Shown: in pieces, positions 1 to 9,186 of the stretch
Numbering within the stretch: position 1 is the first letter of the stretch
Layout of the letters: each line of letters opens with the position of its first letter
Assembly: GCA_963726065.1 (NCBI GenBank)
Contig: CAVSAU010000009.1
Coordinates: forward strand, 186,001-250,000
Direction of reading: 5' to 3'
Length of the DNA stretch: 64,000 nt
Source: Neomesorhizobium sp963726065
GTDB taxonomy: Bacteria; Pseudomonadota; Alphaproteobacteria; Rhizobiales; Rhizobiaceae
Position numbers and translations under genes: made by a program
Notes under the pieces: generated by a model
Database searches by the model: none
Seen by the model: only the letters and a program-made list of their open reading frames with translations
What the model was told of the DNA's origin: nothing

Positions 1-2
1 CC

Positions 3-779
3 AAAGCCAAGATCCGCGACGCCGCGATTCCCTACGAAGTGCCTGCTCGCACCGAACTGCCGGCCCGACTGGAGAGCGCACTGCAGGTGATCTATCTGAT
101 CTACAATGAGGGTTACGCCGCAACCGAAGGGCCGAACCTGACGCGTACCGACCTGTCGGCGGAGGCGATCCGGCTCGGTCGACTGATGGTCGAACTCCTG
201 GATGATGCCGAGGCGCTCGGCCTGCTTGCCCTGATGTTGCTGCACGAAGCGCGGCGCGACGCGCGCACGGATGCTGCGGGTGATTTCGTGCTGCTTGAGG
301 ATCAGGACCGATCGCGGTGGGATCGCCGGCTCATCGCCGAGGCTGATGGCCTGATCGGGCGGGCGCTGGCGACGCGGCGTGTCGGGCCTTATGTGCTCCA
401 GGCTGCCATCGCGGCGGTCCACGCTAGCGCGCCGGGCATGGCCGAAACCGACTGGACCGAAATTGTCGCGCTCTATGACGTGATGCTGCGCGTCGATCCG
501 TCGCCGGTTGTGGCGTTGAACCGCGCCGCCGCGATCGGCATGCGCGACGGGCCAGCGGCTGGGCTTCTGGCCATTGACGGCGTGCTGGGGCAGGGTAGCC
601 TGGACGATTATCATCTGGCGCATGCGGCGCGCGCCGACATGCTGCGCAGGCTCGGCCAAAACGATGCAGCTGAGGTTTGCTACCGGCGCGCGCTCGACCT
701 GGCGAGCCAGCCTGCGGAGCGCCGCTTCCTTCAGGCCCGTCTCGACCAGCTCAACGGGCAGGGCGCGACAAGGCACTAA
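3..779 (+). CDS. ECF-type RNA polymerase sigma factor, C-terminal part (5' truncated by window edge)
   Basis: The frame is open from base 3, so the gene begins before the window and the GTG at 39 is not the start. The 258 visible residues match the DUF6596 C-terminal domain of COG4941-type ECF sigma factors: an early L(Q)VIYLIYNEGY motif, a long helical region, and a closing part with tetratricopeptide-like character (VALNRAAAIG, then CYRRALDLA). In this family the DNA-binding sigma regions 2 and 4 lie upstream, outside the window, and such genes often sit next to a YCII-domain protein. The neighbour downstream is rpoZ, about 100 bases on. The family is clear; the regulon and inducing signal cannot be read from this fragment. 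Confidence 0.85.
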   Translation, partial: KAKIRDAAIPYEVPARTELPARLESALQVIYLIYNEGYAATEGPNLTRTDLSAEAIRLGRLMVELLDDAEALGLLALMLLHEARRDARTDAAGDFVLLEDQDRSRWDRRLIAEADGLIGRALATRRVGPYVLQAAIAAVHASAPGMAETDWTEIVALYDVMLRVDPSPVVALNRAAAIGMRDGPAAGLLAIDGVLGQGSLDDYHLAHAARADMLRRLGQNDAAEVCYRRALDLASQPAERRFLQARLDQLNGQGATRH

Positions 780-883
780 GCTGTGGCCATATCCCCAACA
801 ATGCCATTATGCTTGAATTTCACGGTCGTTCAGTGTAAGGCCCGGCCAGTTTCCCGACATCCAATGTTTGAAAGGGGCAATCC

Positions 884-1285
884 ATGGCCCGCGTAACCGT
901 TGAAGATTGCATCGACAAGGTCGACAATCGCTTTGAGCTCGTTCTGCTCGCCGGCCACCGCGCCCGCCAGATCTCGCAGGGCGCGCCGATCACCATCGAT
1001 CGCGACAACGACAAGAATCCGGTCGTGGCGCTGCGCGAAATCGCCGACGAGACGCTCTCGCCGGGCGATCTCAAGGAAGATCTGATCCATTCGCTGCAGA
1101 AGCACGTCGAAGTCGACGAGCCGGAAGCCGACGCACAGGAAATCGCCGACCAGACCGATACGACGGCTATTGCGGCCGATGCCGACCGCGAAGAGGACAA
1201 CATCACCTTCGACCGCATGACCGAGGAAGACCTGCTTGCCGGCATCGAAGGTCTTGTTCCGCCAGAGAAAAGCGACGATTACTGA
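884..1285 (+). CDS. rpoZ: DNA-directed RNA polymerase subunit omega
   Basis: The 133-residue protein starts MARVTVEDCIDKVDNRFEL, the conserved N-terminus of alphaproteobacterial omega, and carries the RARQI segment that contacts the beta' subunit. Its acidic C-terminal tail is typical of rhizobial omega, which is longer than the 91 residues of E. coli. Omega aids folding and assembly of beta' and in many bacteria contributes to a ppGpp site on RNA polymerase. A purine-rich ribosome site (gaaaggggc) precedes the ATG. The next gene is the alarmone synthetase/hydrolase rsh, the usual rpoZ-rsh (rpoZ-spoT) order. A hairpin follows the stop. The frame is intact. Confidence 0.97.
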   Translation: MARVTVEDCIDKVDNRFELVLLAGHRARQISQGAPITIDRDNDKNPVVALREIADETLSPGDLKEDLIHSLQKHVEVDEPEADAQEIADQTDTTAIAADADREEDNITFDRMTEEDLLAGIEGLVPPEKSDDY

Positions 1286-1300
1286 GCACGTTGACGTGCC

Positions 1301-1320
1301 GCCGCCACTTCCGTGGCGGC
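1301..1320 (+). terminator. Hairpin after rpoZ, probable weak intrinsic terminator or attenuator
   Basis: GCCGCCAC and GTGGCGGC form a perfect 8-bp stem around a TTCC loop, 16 bases after the rpoZ stop. It is followed by AATTTC rather than a proper T-run, so termination would be weak. Partial read-through into rsh is plausible. Confidence 0.55.
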
Positions 1321-1397
1321 AATTTCGTGGCTATCTATGACATGCGCTGCTCATCCGATGCGGCGCATGTTTCATTTCTACCGCCGGAATCCCGCCC

Positions 1398-3652
1398 ATG
1401 ATGCGTCAATACGAGCTTGTCGAGCGCGTTCAGCGCTACAAGCCCGACGTCAACGAGGCGCTGCTCAACAAGGCCTATGTTTATGCCATGCAGAAGCATG
1501 GCCATCAGAAGCGTGCATCGGGCGATCCCTATTTTTCGCATCCGCTCGAAGTCGCGGCGATTCTCACCGACATGCACATGGACGAGGCGACGATCGCGGT
1601 CGCGCTCCTGCACGACACGATCGAGGACACCACGGCGACCCGGGCCGAGATCGACGAACTGTTCGGCGCCGATATCGGCAAGCTTGGTCGAGGGCCTGAC
1701 CAAGCTCAAGAAGCTCGATCTCGTCTCCAAGAAGGCCGAGCAGGCGGAAAACCTGCGCAAGCTGCTGCTGGCGATTTCCGAGGATGTGCGCGTGCTCCTG
1801 GTCAAGCTCGCCGACCGGCTGCACAACATGCGCACGCTCGACCACGTGCCGCGAAACCAAGCGGCTGCGCATCGCCGAAGAGACGATGGAGATCTATGCG
1901 CCGCTGGCCGGCCGCATGGGCATGCAGGGCATGCGCGAGGAACTGGAAGAGCTCGCCTTCCGCTACATCAATCCGGAAGCCTACCGCACCGTCACAGCAC
2001 GGCTTGCCGACACGTTTCGAACGCAACCGCGGCGTCATCGGCGAGATCGAGAAGTCGCTTTCGGAACTGTTCGAGAAATACAGGCTGAAGGCGGTCGGTC
2101 AAGAGCCGCCAGAAGAAGCCGTGGTCGGTGTTTCGCAAGATGGAAGCCAAGGCGCTCTCCTTCGAGCAGCTCTCCGATATCTTCGGTTTCCGTGTCGTCG
2201 TCGATACGGTCGAGGACTGCTACCGGGCGCTGGGCGCCATCCACACCACCTGGTCGCATGGTTCCCGGCCGCTTCAAGGACTACATCTCGACGCCGAAGC
2301 AGAACGACTATCGTTCGATCCACACGACGATCGTCGGACCGTCGCGCCAGCGCATCGAACTGCAGATCCGCACGCGCGAGATGAACAAGATCGCCGAATA
2401 CGGCGTCGCCGCCCATACGATCTACAAGGACACGGCGGCAAGACCGAATGGCTCGACGCACACCGATCTCCAAGGAAACCAACGCCTATGCCTGGTTGCG
2501 GCGAACGATCGAGGCGCTGGCGGAAGGCGACAATCCGGAAGACTTCCTGGAGAACACCAAGCTTGAGCTGTTCCAGGATCAGGTCTTCTGCTTCACGCCC
2601 AAGGGCAGGTTGATCGCGCTGCCGCGCGGCGCGACGCCGATCGATTTCGCCTATGCCGTCCATACCGACGTCGGCGACACCTGCGTCGGCGCCAAGGTCA
2701 ACGGCCGCATCATGCCGCTGATGACCGAGCTGAAGAACGGCGACGAGGTCGAGATCATCCGCTCCAAGGCGCAGGTGCCGCCGGCCGCATGGGAAGTCGG
2801 TCGTGGTTACCGGCAAGGCGCGTTCGGCGATCCGCCGCGCGACCAAGAACGCCATCCGCAAGCAGTATTCCGGGCTCGGCATTCGCATTCTGGAGCGCAC
2901 TTTCGAGCGCAGCGGCAAGAGCTTCTCCAAGGAGAGCCTGAAGCCGGTGCTGCATCGGCTCGCCCGCAAGGACATCGAGGATGTGCTGGCGGCTGTCGGG
3001 CGCGGCGAACTTTCCTCGACCGACGTGATGAAGGCGGTCTATCCCGATTTCAAGGACGAGCGCGTCACCCAGGCGCCCAAGGCGCGCGAGGAAGGCTGGT
3101 TCAACCTGCGCAACGCCGCCGGCATGCTGTTCCAGATTCCCGGCCGCACCTCGTCGCGTAAATCGCGGCGCGAGGCACAGGAGTAGCAAGGAGCAGCGCG
3201 ACGGCGCGGTGCCGATCAAGGGCGTGCGCGGCGATCTGCCGGTGCGCTTCGCGCCGGAAGGCGCGGTGCCCGGCGACCGCATCGTCGGTATCATGCAGCC
3301 GGGCTCCGGGATCACCATCTATCCGATCCAGTCGCCGTCGCTGACCGCTTTCGACGACCAGCCGGAGCGCTGGATCGACGTGCGCTGGGACATCGACGAA
3401 GACACCAAGGAGCGTTTCCCCGCCCGCATCTCGGTGACGGCGATCAACGCGCCAGGCTCGCTGGCGGACATCGCCCAGGTGGTCGCCGCCAACGACGCCA
3501 ACATCCACACGCTGTCGATGATCCGCACCGCGCCTGACTTCACCGAAATGCTGATCGATCTCGAGGTCTGGGATCTGAAACATTTGAACCGGTTGCTGTC
3601 GCAGCTGAAGGACAATTCGAGCGTCAGCGAGGCGCGCCGCGTCAACGGCTGA
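1398..3652 (+). CDS. rsh: Bifunctional (p)ppGpp synthetase/hydrolase Rsh, reading frame disrupted by eight +1 insertions
   Basis: Joining the frames gives one complete RelA/SpoT protein of about 748 residues. It has an N-terminal HD hydrolase domain (YFSHPLEVAA, ALLHDTIEDT), a synthetase domain (GRFKDYISTPKQNDYRSIHT), a TGS domain (CFTPKGRLIALPRGATPIDF) and a C-terminal ACT domain (ARISVTAINAPGSLADIAQV). The enzyme makes and degrades ppGpp in the stringent response. The frame moves forward by one base near 1686, 1857, 2016, 2097, 2257, 2464, 2796 and 3184; the last creates a TAG. No residues are lost at any break and each can be explained by one extra base between codons. Eight same-direction breaks in a core gene, with protein conservation intact, suggest sequence error rather than decay, though a dead gene cannot be excluded from this sequence alone. 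Confidence 0.93.
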
Positions 3653-3711
3653 CGGTTTCTCAAAAACCGGATGGTCCGGCTGAAAAATTTGCGAATTCTG
3701 GGAAGATCTTG

Positions 3712-4290
3712 ATGAAAACAGACGAAGTTTTGGCGGTGTTTCGTGAAGCCGGTGCGGTTCTCGAAGGTCATTTCATCCTGACGTCGGGTCTGCGTAGTCC
3801 GATCTTCCTGCAGAAGGCACGCGTCTTCATGCATGCCGACAAGACCGAAAAACTGTGCCATGCGCTCGCCGAAAAGATCCGCCGGGACGTCCCTGGCCGG
3901 ATCGATTACGTCGTCGGTCCGGCGATCGGCGGACTGATCCCTGCCTACGAGACGTCGCGCCATCTCGGCGTGCCGGCGATCTGGGTGGAGCGCGAGAACG
4001 GCACCTTCCGGCTGAGGCGCTTCGAGGTCGAGAAGGGCGCCCGCGTCGTCATCGTCGAGGACATCGTCACCACCGGCCTGTCGATCCGCGAGACGATCGA
4101 CTGCCTGCGGGCGATCGGCGCCGAGGTGGCCGCGGCCGCCTGCATCATAGACCGCTCGGCCGGCAAATCCGATGTCGGGGTGCCGCTTGTAGCACTCGCC
4201 GAATATGAGGTGCCGGCCTATCCGGTGGACAAATTGCCGCCGGAGCTTGCCGCAATTCCGCCGATCAAACCGGGCAGCAGGAACATTTGA
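3712..4290 (+). CDS. pyrE: Orotate phosphoribosyltransferase
   Basis: The 192-residue protein catalyses orotate plus PRPP to orotidine 5'-phosphate in de novo pyrimidine synthesis. It has the PRPP-binding loop VVIVEDIVTTGLSIRETI near residue 115 and the usual FILTSGLRSP opening. ATG 3712 is preferred over the TTG just before it because a GGGAAG ribosome site lies about 8 bases upstream. It sits 59 bases after rsh and abuts the DUF2062 gene, a common rhizobial arrangement. A dihydroorotase, another pyrimidine-pathway family member, lies at 19.6 kb. The frame is intact. Confidence 0.96.
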   Translation: MKTDEVLAVFREAGAVLEGHFILTSGLRSPIFLQKARVFMHADKTEKLCHALAEKIRRDVPGRIDYVVGPAIGGLIPAYETSRHLGVPAIWVERENGTFRLRRFEVEKGARVVIVEDIVTTGLSIRETIDCLRAIGAEVAAAACIIDRSAGKSDVGVPLVALAEYEVPAYPVDKLPPELAAIPPIKPGSRNI

Positions 4291-4913
4291 AGGCACAGCG
4301 TTTCGGCTGTATTAGACGATCCCATGTTGTTCAGACGCAGAATTCGGCGAGTTTGGCGGAAAGGCTGAGGGTACTCCTCTGGCCGCGCCGTTCCTTCTCG
4401 CGTTCGCTTCGCTATTTTTCGAAACGTGTGCTGCGACTGAAGGCGACACCGCATGCGGTGGCGGCCGGTGTGGCGGCAGGCGTGTTCGCGTCGTTTTTCC
4501 CGCTCGGCTTCCATTTCATAATTGCGGTGATCGTTGCCTGGCTGATCGCCGGAAACCTCGTCGCTGCCGCCCTCGGCACGGCATTCGGTAACCCGTTGAC
4601 GTTTCCGCTTCTGTGGGGCGCATCGTGGGAGGCCGGCAAGCTGATCCTGCATGAACAGGCGATCCATGCGCCGACCGCAAGGCTCGGGGCCATGCTCCAG
4701 GATCTGTCCTTCGCGCAATTGTGGGAACCGGTGCTGAAGCCGATGACGGTCGGCGCGATCCCACTCGGCGTGTTCTTCGGACTGGTATTCTATGGAATTA
4801 CACGCTGGGGCATGACTGCCTTCCGCAACCAGCGTCTCAGGCGCATGGCCGAAAGGTCCGGCCACCGCGCAGTCATGCCCGCGTCGGGAAACTCCGGTTC
4901 CACCGTTCGATGA
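4287..4913 (+). CDS. DUF2062 family membrane protein (start uncertain)
   Basis: The conserved part begins around SLAERLRVLLWPRR and contains the DUF2062 pattern: a basic N-terminal stretch, ATPHAVAAGVAAGVFASFFP, two hydrophobic helices with a GNPLTFPL turn, and a third C-terminal membrane segment. The role is unknown; in alphaproteobacteria it commonly precedes acpS and lepB, as here. The in-frame TTG at 4287 overlaps the pyrE stop and is a poor start. ATG 4324 would give a typical MLFRRR opening but lies in another frame; one lost A in the AGAATTC region near 4345 would reconcile the two. The 3' end overlaps the acpS start by four bases. Confidence 0.8.
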   Translation: MKAQRFGCIRRSHVVQTQNSASLAERLRVLLWPRRSFSRSLRYFSKRVLRLKATPHAVAAGVAAGVFASFFPLGFHFIIAVIVAWLIAGNLVAAALGTAFGNPLTFPLLWGASWEAGKLILHEQAIHAPTARLGAMLQDLSFAQLWEPVLKPMTVGAIPLGVFFGLVFYGITRWGMTAFRNQRLRRMAERSGHRAVMPASGNSGSTVR

Positions 4914-5312
4914 TCCTCGGCATCGGCAGCGACCTGATCGATATCAGGCGGATCGAAAAATCGCTTGAACGCCACGGCGAGCGGTTCATCACCCGTATCT
5001 ACACCGATATCGAGCGGGCCCGCTCGGAGCGCCGCAGGGAGCGTGCTGCTTCCTATGCCAAACGGTTCGCCGCCAAGGAGGCCTGTTCCAAGGCGCTGGG
5101 CAGCGGCATTTCCGAAGGCGTCTACTGGCGCGATATGGGCGTGGTGAACCTGCCGTCGCGGCAAGCCGACCATGCATCTGACCGGCGGCGCGGCGGCAAA
5201 ACTGGAGCGGCTTTTGCCGACCGGCCACCGCGCCGTGATTCACCTGACCATCACCGACGATTTCCCGCTGGCACAGGCATTCGTTATCATCGAGGCGCTT
5301 GCGGTCGAATAA
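4910..5312 (+). CDS. acpS: Holo-[acyl-carrier-protein] synthase, one +1 frameshift
   Basis: AcpS moves 4'-phosphopantetheine from CoA to a serine of acyl carrier protein. MILGIGSDLIDIRRIEK at the N-terminus and RFAAKEACSKALG near residue 60 are the two family signatures, supplying the Mg-binding Asp and Glu. The frame breaks near 5159, after NLPSG is due, and the C-terminal third (MHLTGGAAAKLERLLPTG to FVIIEALAVE) continues one base over. Removing one C restores a normal protein of about 133 residues. The gene overlaps DUF2062 and precedes lepB, the usual order. Because it is essential, a sequencing error is more likely than inactivation. Confidence 0.93.
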
Positions 5313-5412
5313 CCGCCATAGTCCTGCGCTTTGGAGCCGTCGCGCGGCCCAATTCCGTTGCCCAGGACGGCGCAACTGGCTAAGACGATTCCCGCGTACA
5401 ATCGAGGACGAC

Positions 5413-6172
5413 ATGAGCGTGGCTGAAAAAATCGAAAAGAAGTCTGGCGGGCTTGGCGAGACCGTCAGCGTCATCGTCCAGGCGCTGCTGCTCGCCCTGG
5501 TCATCCGCACGCTTCTGTTCCAGCCGTTCTCGATCCCGTCCGGCTCGATGCGCCCGACCTTGCTCGAAGGCGACTATCTCTTCGTCACCAAGTGGGCCTA
5601 CGGCTATTCGCGACATTCGCTGCCGTTCTCGCCGCCGATCTTCTCGGGCCGTATCTGGGGCAGCGAGCCGGCGCGCGGCGATGTCGTCGTTTTCAAGTTC
5701 CCGCCCAACCCGTCGCTCGATTACATCAAGCGTGTGGTCGGCCTGCCCGGCGACCGCATCCAGGTGCACAGACGGCCAGCTCATCATCAACGGCGTGCCG
5801 GTGCCGCGCGAAAAGGTCGGGCAGATCAACAATCCCGACATCACGGAAGTCAACCGTCCGGTCGACGTCTACCGCGAGACGCTGCCGAATGGCGTCTCCT
5901 ATGACACGCTCGACCTGACGCCGAACGGCATTGCCGACAACACGCGCGAGTTCGTCGTACCGGAAGGCAACTATTTCATGATGGGCGACAACCGCGACAA
6001 CTCGACCGACAGCCGTTTCTCGCCACCGAGCGGCGTCGGCTTCGTACCGGCCGAAAACCTTGTCGGCCGCGCCAACATCATCTTCTTCTCGATAGCCGAT
6101 GGTGCCAGCCCGCTGGAAATCTGGAAGTGGGCGTCGGTGCGTCTGTCGCGCTTCCTCAACTCGGCTCACTAG
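5413..6172 (+). CDS. lepB: Signal peptidase I, one +1 frameshift
   Basis: This inner-membrane serine protease removes signal peptides from exported proteins. A single N-terminal membrane segment is followed by box B with the catalytic Ser (PSGSMRPTLLEGDY), box D with the catalytic Lys (YIKRVVGLPGDRI) and box E (MGDNRDNSTDSR). The frame shifts near 5770, where CAC-A-GAC follows the GDRIQV segment; the remaining 134 residues then read cleanly. Without that A the protein is about 252 residues, normal for rhizobia. It lies upstream of rnc, era and recO, the standard alphaproteobacterial order. Confidence 0.94.
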
Positions 6173-6187
6173 GCATGGCTGGTCGAC

Positions 6188-6907
6188 ATGGCAACGCGAA
6201 AACTGTCGGGCGAGGCGCTGGCGATGGCGCTCCAGGCGCCGACGGGTCACCTGTTTCGCGACCACGCGCGCCTGCGCCGCGCGCTGACCCATGCCAGTGC
6301 CCGAGGCAGCACTGGCGCCGACTATGAGAGGCTGGAGTTTCTCGGCGACCGTGTGCTTGGTCTGGTCATCGCTGACATGCTGTTCAACGCCTATCCCGAT
6401 GCGCCCGAAGGCGAACTTTCGCTTCGGCTGAATGCCTTGGTGAACGCCGAGACGCTGGCTGAGATCGCCGAGGAAATCGGGCTGTCGCAGCTTGTCCATA
6501 TCGGCAGCGAATTGCGCTCGATCGAGGGCCGCAAGAGCGTCAATCTACGCGCCGACGCGCTGGAATCGCTGATCGCCGCGCTCTTTCTCGAAGGCGGTCT
6601 GGACCTCGCCCGAAAATTCATCCGGCGCTACTGGGAGCCGCGCTCCCGCGCAGCGCGTGAGGCGCGGCGCGATCCCAAGACCGAATTGCAGGAGTGGGCG
6701 CACCAGGCGGCGGGCACCACGCCGGCATACACGCTGGAAGGCCGCGAAGGCCCGGACCACGATCCGGTGTTCACGATCAGTGTCAGGGTAGGCAGCTTCG
6801 AACCCGCGACCGGCATAGGCCGCTCGAAACGCGAAGCCGAACAAGCGGCCGCCACGGCCGTGCTGCTGCGCGAAGGCGTCTGGCAGAAGGAAGGGGCGCA
6901 TGACTGA
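6188..6907 (+). CDS. rnc: Ribonuclease III
   Basis: RNase III cleaves double-stranded RNA in rRNA processing and mRNA decay. The signature ERLEFLGDRVLGL occurs near residue 45 and holds the catalytic carboxylates; a second acidic cluster (ADALESLIAALFLEGG) completes the active site. A double-stranded RNA-binding domain follows from about residue 160 to the end (PKTELQEWAHQ to SKREAEQAAA). At 239 residues the length is normal. The stop overlaps the start of era by eight bases, so translation is probably coupled. The frame is intact. Confidence 0.97.
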   Translation: MATRKLSGEALAMALQAPTGHLFRDHARLRRALTHASARGSTGADYERLEFLGDRVLGLVIADMLFNAYPDAPEGELSLRLNALVNAETLAEIAEEIGLSQLVHIGSELRSIEGRKSVNLRADALESLIAALFLEGGLDLARKFIRRYWEPRSRAAREARRDPKTELQEWAHQAAGTTPAYTLEGREGPDHDPVFTISVRVGSFEPATGIGRSKREAEQAAATAVLLREGVWQKEGAHD

Positions 6908-7811
6908 AACCGAACAGGCCGCCACCCGGTCGGGCTTCGTTGCGCTGATCGGCGCGCCGAACGCCGGCAAATCGACGCTGGTCAACCAGCTGGTTGGCGC
7001 CAAGGTGTCGATCGTGACCCACAAGGTGCAGACCACGCGCGCCATCGTGCGCGGTATCGCCACCCACAACAACGCGCAGATCGTGTTCGTCGACACGCCA
7101 GGCATCTTCAAGCCGAAGCGGCGGCTGGATACCGCGATGGTGACGACCGCCTGGGGTGGCGCCAAGGATGCCGACATCGTGCTTCTGCTGATCGATGCCG
7201 AGCGCGGCATCAGGGGCGACGCCGACGCCATTCTTGAACGGCTGAAGGATGTGCGCCAGCCAATGGTGCTGATCCTCAACAAGGTCGACCGGGTGAAGCC
7301 CGAGGCGTTGCTGGCGCTGGCTGCGGCCGCCAACGAAAGGGTGCCGTTCCAGCGCACCTTCATGGTCTCGGCGCTGACCGGCTCCGGCTGCAAGGATCTG
7401 CTGGACTACCTCGCCGAGACACTGCCAGCCGGCCCCTGGTACTATCCCGCGGACCAGATTTCGGATCTGCCGATGCGCCAGCTCGCAGCCGAGATCACCC
7501 GCGAAAAGCTTTATCTCAGGCTGCATCAGGAGTTGCCTTATTCGTCCCATATCGAAACCGAGAAATGGGAAGAGAAGCCCGACGGTTCGGTGCGCATCGA
7601 GCAGGTGATCTATGTCGAGCGCGACAGCCAGAAAAAGATCGTTCTCGGCCACAAGGGCGAGACAATCCGTGCCATCGGCCAGGCGTCGCGCATGGAAATC
7701 GCCGAAATCCTCGAACAAAAAGTGCATCTTTTCCTGTTCGTGAAGGTGCGCGAGAACTGGGGCGACGACCCCGAGCGCTATCGCGAGATGGGCTTGGATT
7801 TTCCGGGGTAG
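6900..7811 (+). CDS. era: GTPase Era
   Basis: Era is an essential GTPase that binds the 3' end of 16S rRNA during 30S assembly. The P-loop GAPNAGKST lies at residues 13-21, the G2 region contains TTRAIVRG, G3 is DTPGI and G4 is NKVD. The C-terminal KH domain contains the VERDSQKKIVLGHKG segment that precedes the RNA-binding GxxG-type turn. The 303-residue length is typical. It overlaps rnc, and the co-transcribed rnc-era-recO group fits a link between RNA processing and ribosome maturation. pepT is inserted before recO here. Confidence 0.97.
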   Translation: MTETEQAATRSGFVALIGAPNAGKSTLVNQLVGAKVSIVTHKVQTTRAIVRGIATHNNAQIVFVDTPGIFKPKRRLDTAMVTTAWGGAKDADIVLLLIDAERGIRGDADAILERLKDVRQPMVLILNKVDRVKPEALLALAAAANERVPFQRTFMVSALTGSGCKDLLDYLAETLPAGPWYYPADQISDLPMRQLAAEITREKLYLRLHQELPYSSHIETEKWEEKPDGSVRIEQVIYVERDSQKKIVLGHKGETIRAIGQASRMEIAEILEQKVHLFLFVKVRENWGDDPERYREMGLDFPG

Positions 7812-7857
7812 GGCCTGCGCGCCCCCTGACATTTTCCCGACGCATTGGATATTGCCC

Positions 7858-9090
7858 ATGACCGACACCGTGATCGATCGTTTCCTTCGCTACGTCGTTA
7901 TCGACACCCAGTCGGATCCCAAATCGCCAACCCAGCCTTCGACCGAGAAGCAGAAGAACCTCGGCCGGCTGCTGGTCGAGGAGCTTTTGGCGCTTGGCCT
8001 TTCCGACGCCCATCTCGACGAGCACGGTTACGTCTACGCCACGGTTCCGTCCAACACCGACAAGCAGGTGCCGGTCATCTGCTTCTGCTCGCACATGGAC
8101 ACCGCACCGGACTATAGCGGAACCAACGTCAAGCCGCAGCTTGTGCGCAGCTATGGCGGCGGCGACATCGTGCTTGCGGGCGACCCGCAGCAGGTCATCC
8201 GCGTGGCGGAGCACCCCGAACTGAACAACCAGATCGGCAACGATATCATCACCACCGACGGCACCACGCTGCTCGGCGCCGACGACAAGGCCGGCATCGC
8301 CGAGATCATGACGGCTGCGCAATTCCTGGTGGCCAATCCCGACATCAGGCATGGCACGGTCAAGCTTCTGTTCACCGCCGACGAGGAGATCGGCCGTGGC
8401 GTCGACAAGGTCGACTTGAAGAAGCTCGGCGCCGCCTTCGCCTACACCGTGGACGGCGAAACCGCGGGCCACATCGAGGACGAGACCTTTTCGGCCGACG
8501 GCGTCGAGATCGCTGTTTCAGGCGTCGCCATCCATCCCGGCTTCGCCAAGGACCGCATGGAAAACGCCATCAAGATCGCCGGCGAGATCGTTGCCCGCCT
8601 GCCGAAGGACATGGCGCCCGAAACGACCGAGGGCCGCCAAGGCTTCATTCACCCCACCGGCCTTTCCGGATCCATGGAGAAGGCAGCACTCAGCTTCATC
8701 GTTCGCGACTTCACCGACGAGGGCCTCGCCGCCAAGGAGGCGATGCTCGAAGGAATCGTCAAGGACGTGATGACAACCTATCCCGGTTCGACCTACAGCT
8801 TTGAGGTCAAGAAACAATATCGCAACATGAAGATCGTGCTCGACCGTCACCCCGAGATCGTCGACAACGCGCTTGAGGCTGTGCGCCGCGCCGGCATGGA
8901 ACCGGTGCGCGGCAGTATCCGTGGCGGCACCGATGGCTCGCGGCTGTCGTTCATGGGGCTGCCGTGCCCCAATATTTTTGCCGGTGGCCACGCCTTCCAC
9001 TCGCCGCTCGAATGGGTGAGCCGCCAGGACATGGAAAGGGCGGTCAAGACCATTGTCGAACTGGCGAGGGTCTGGGAAGAGCGCGCCTAG
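7858..9090 (+). CDS. pepT: Peptidase T (tripeptide aminopeptidase)
   Basis: This is an M20-family di-zinc metallopeptidase that removes N-terminal residues from tripeptides. Metal-binding and catalytic motifs are present in order: SHMDTAPD with the first zinc His and catalytic Asp, GADDKAG with the bridging Asp, DEEIGRG with catalytic and zinc Glu, VDGE, and a C-terminal HAFHSPLEW with the last zinc His. The 410-residue length matches PepT. ATG 7858 is chosen over TTG 7852 because homologues begin MTDTVIDRFLRYV-like. The gene sits between era and recO on the same strand; its stop is about 100 bases before recO. Confidence 0.95.
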   Translation: MTDTVIDRFLRYVVIDTQSDPKSPTQPSTEKQKNLGRLLVEELLALGLSDAHLDEHGYVYATVPSNTDKQVPVICFCSHMDTAPDYSGTNVKPQLVRSYGGGDIVLAGDPQQVIRVAEHPELNNQIGNDIITTDGTTLLGADDKAGIAEIMTAAQFLVANPDIRHGTVKLLFTADEEIGRGVDKVDLKKLGAAFAYTVDGETAGHIEDETFSADGVEIAVSGVAIHPGFAKDRMENAIKIAGEIVARLPKDMAPETTEGRQGFIHPTGLSGSMEKAALSFIVRDFTDEGLAAKEAMLEGIVKDVMTTYPGSTYSFEVKKQYRNMKIVLDRHPEIVDNALEAVRRAGMEPVRGSIRGGTDGSRLSFMGLPCPNIFAGGHAFHSPLEWVSRQDMERAVKTIVELARVWEERA

Positions 9091-9186
9091 AGGCGATTGC
9101 CGCAGCCCGGCTTCGGGCGCGGCCTGCACCTCAACTGAATGCCATGGTTCTTGATTTCGCCAGCGAAGCGGTGAAAGGCTTCGCGG

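Noticed and set aside
1335..1835. Long minus-strand open frames opposite rsh and many other genes
   Set aside because: They are shadows caused by high GC and strong third-base bias. They lack ribosome sites and family motifs, and the plus-strand proteins are well conserved.
1398..3652. Programmed +1 ribosomal frameshifting in rsh
   Set aside because: Eight breaks with no common slippery motif or stop context (unlike prfB) and with similar breaks in unrelated genes. Error is far more likely.
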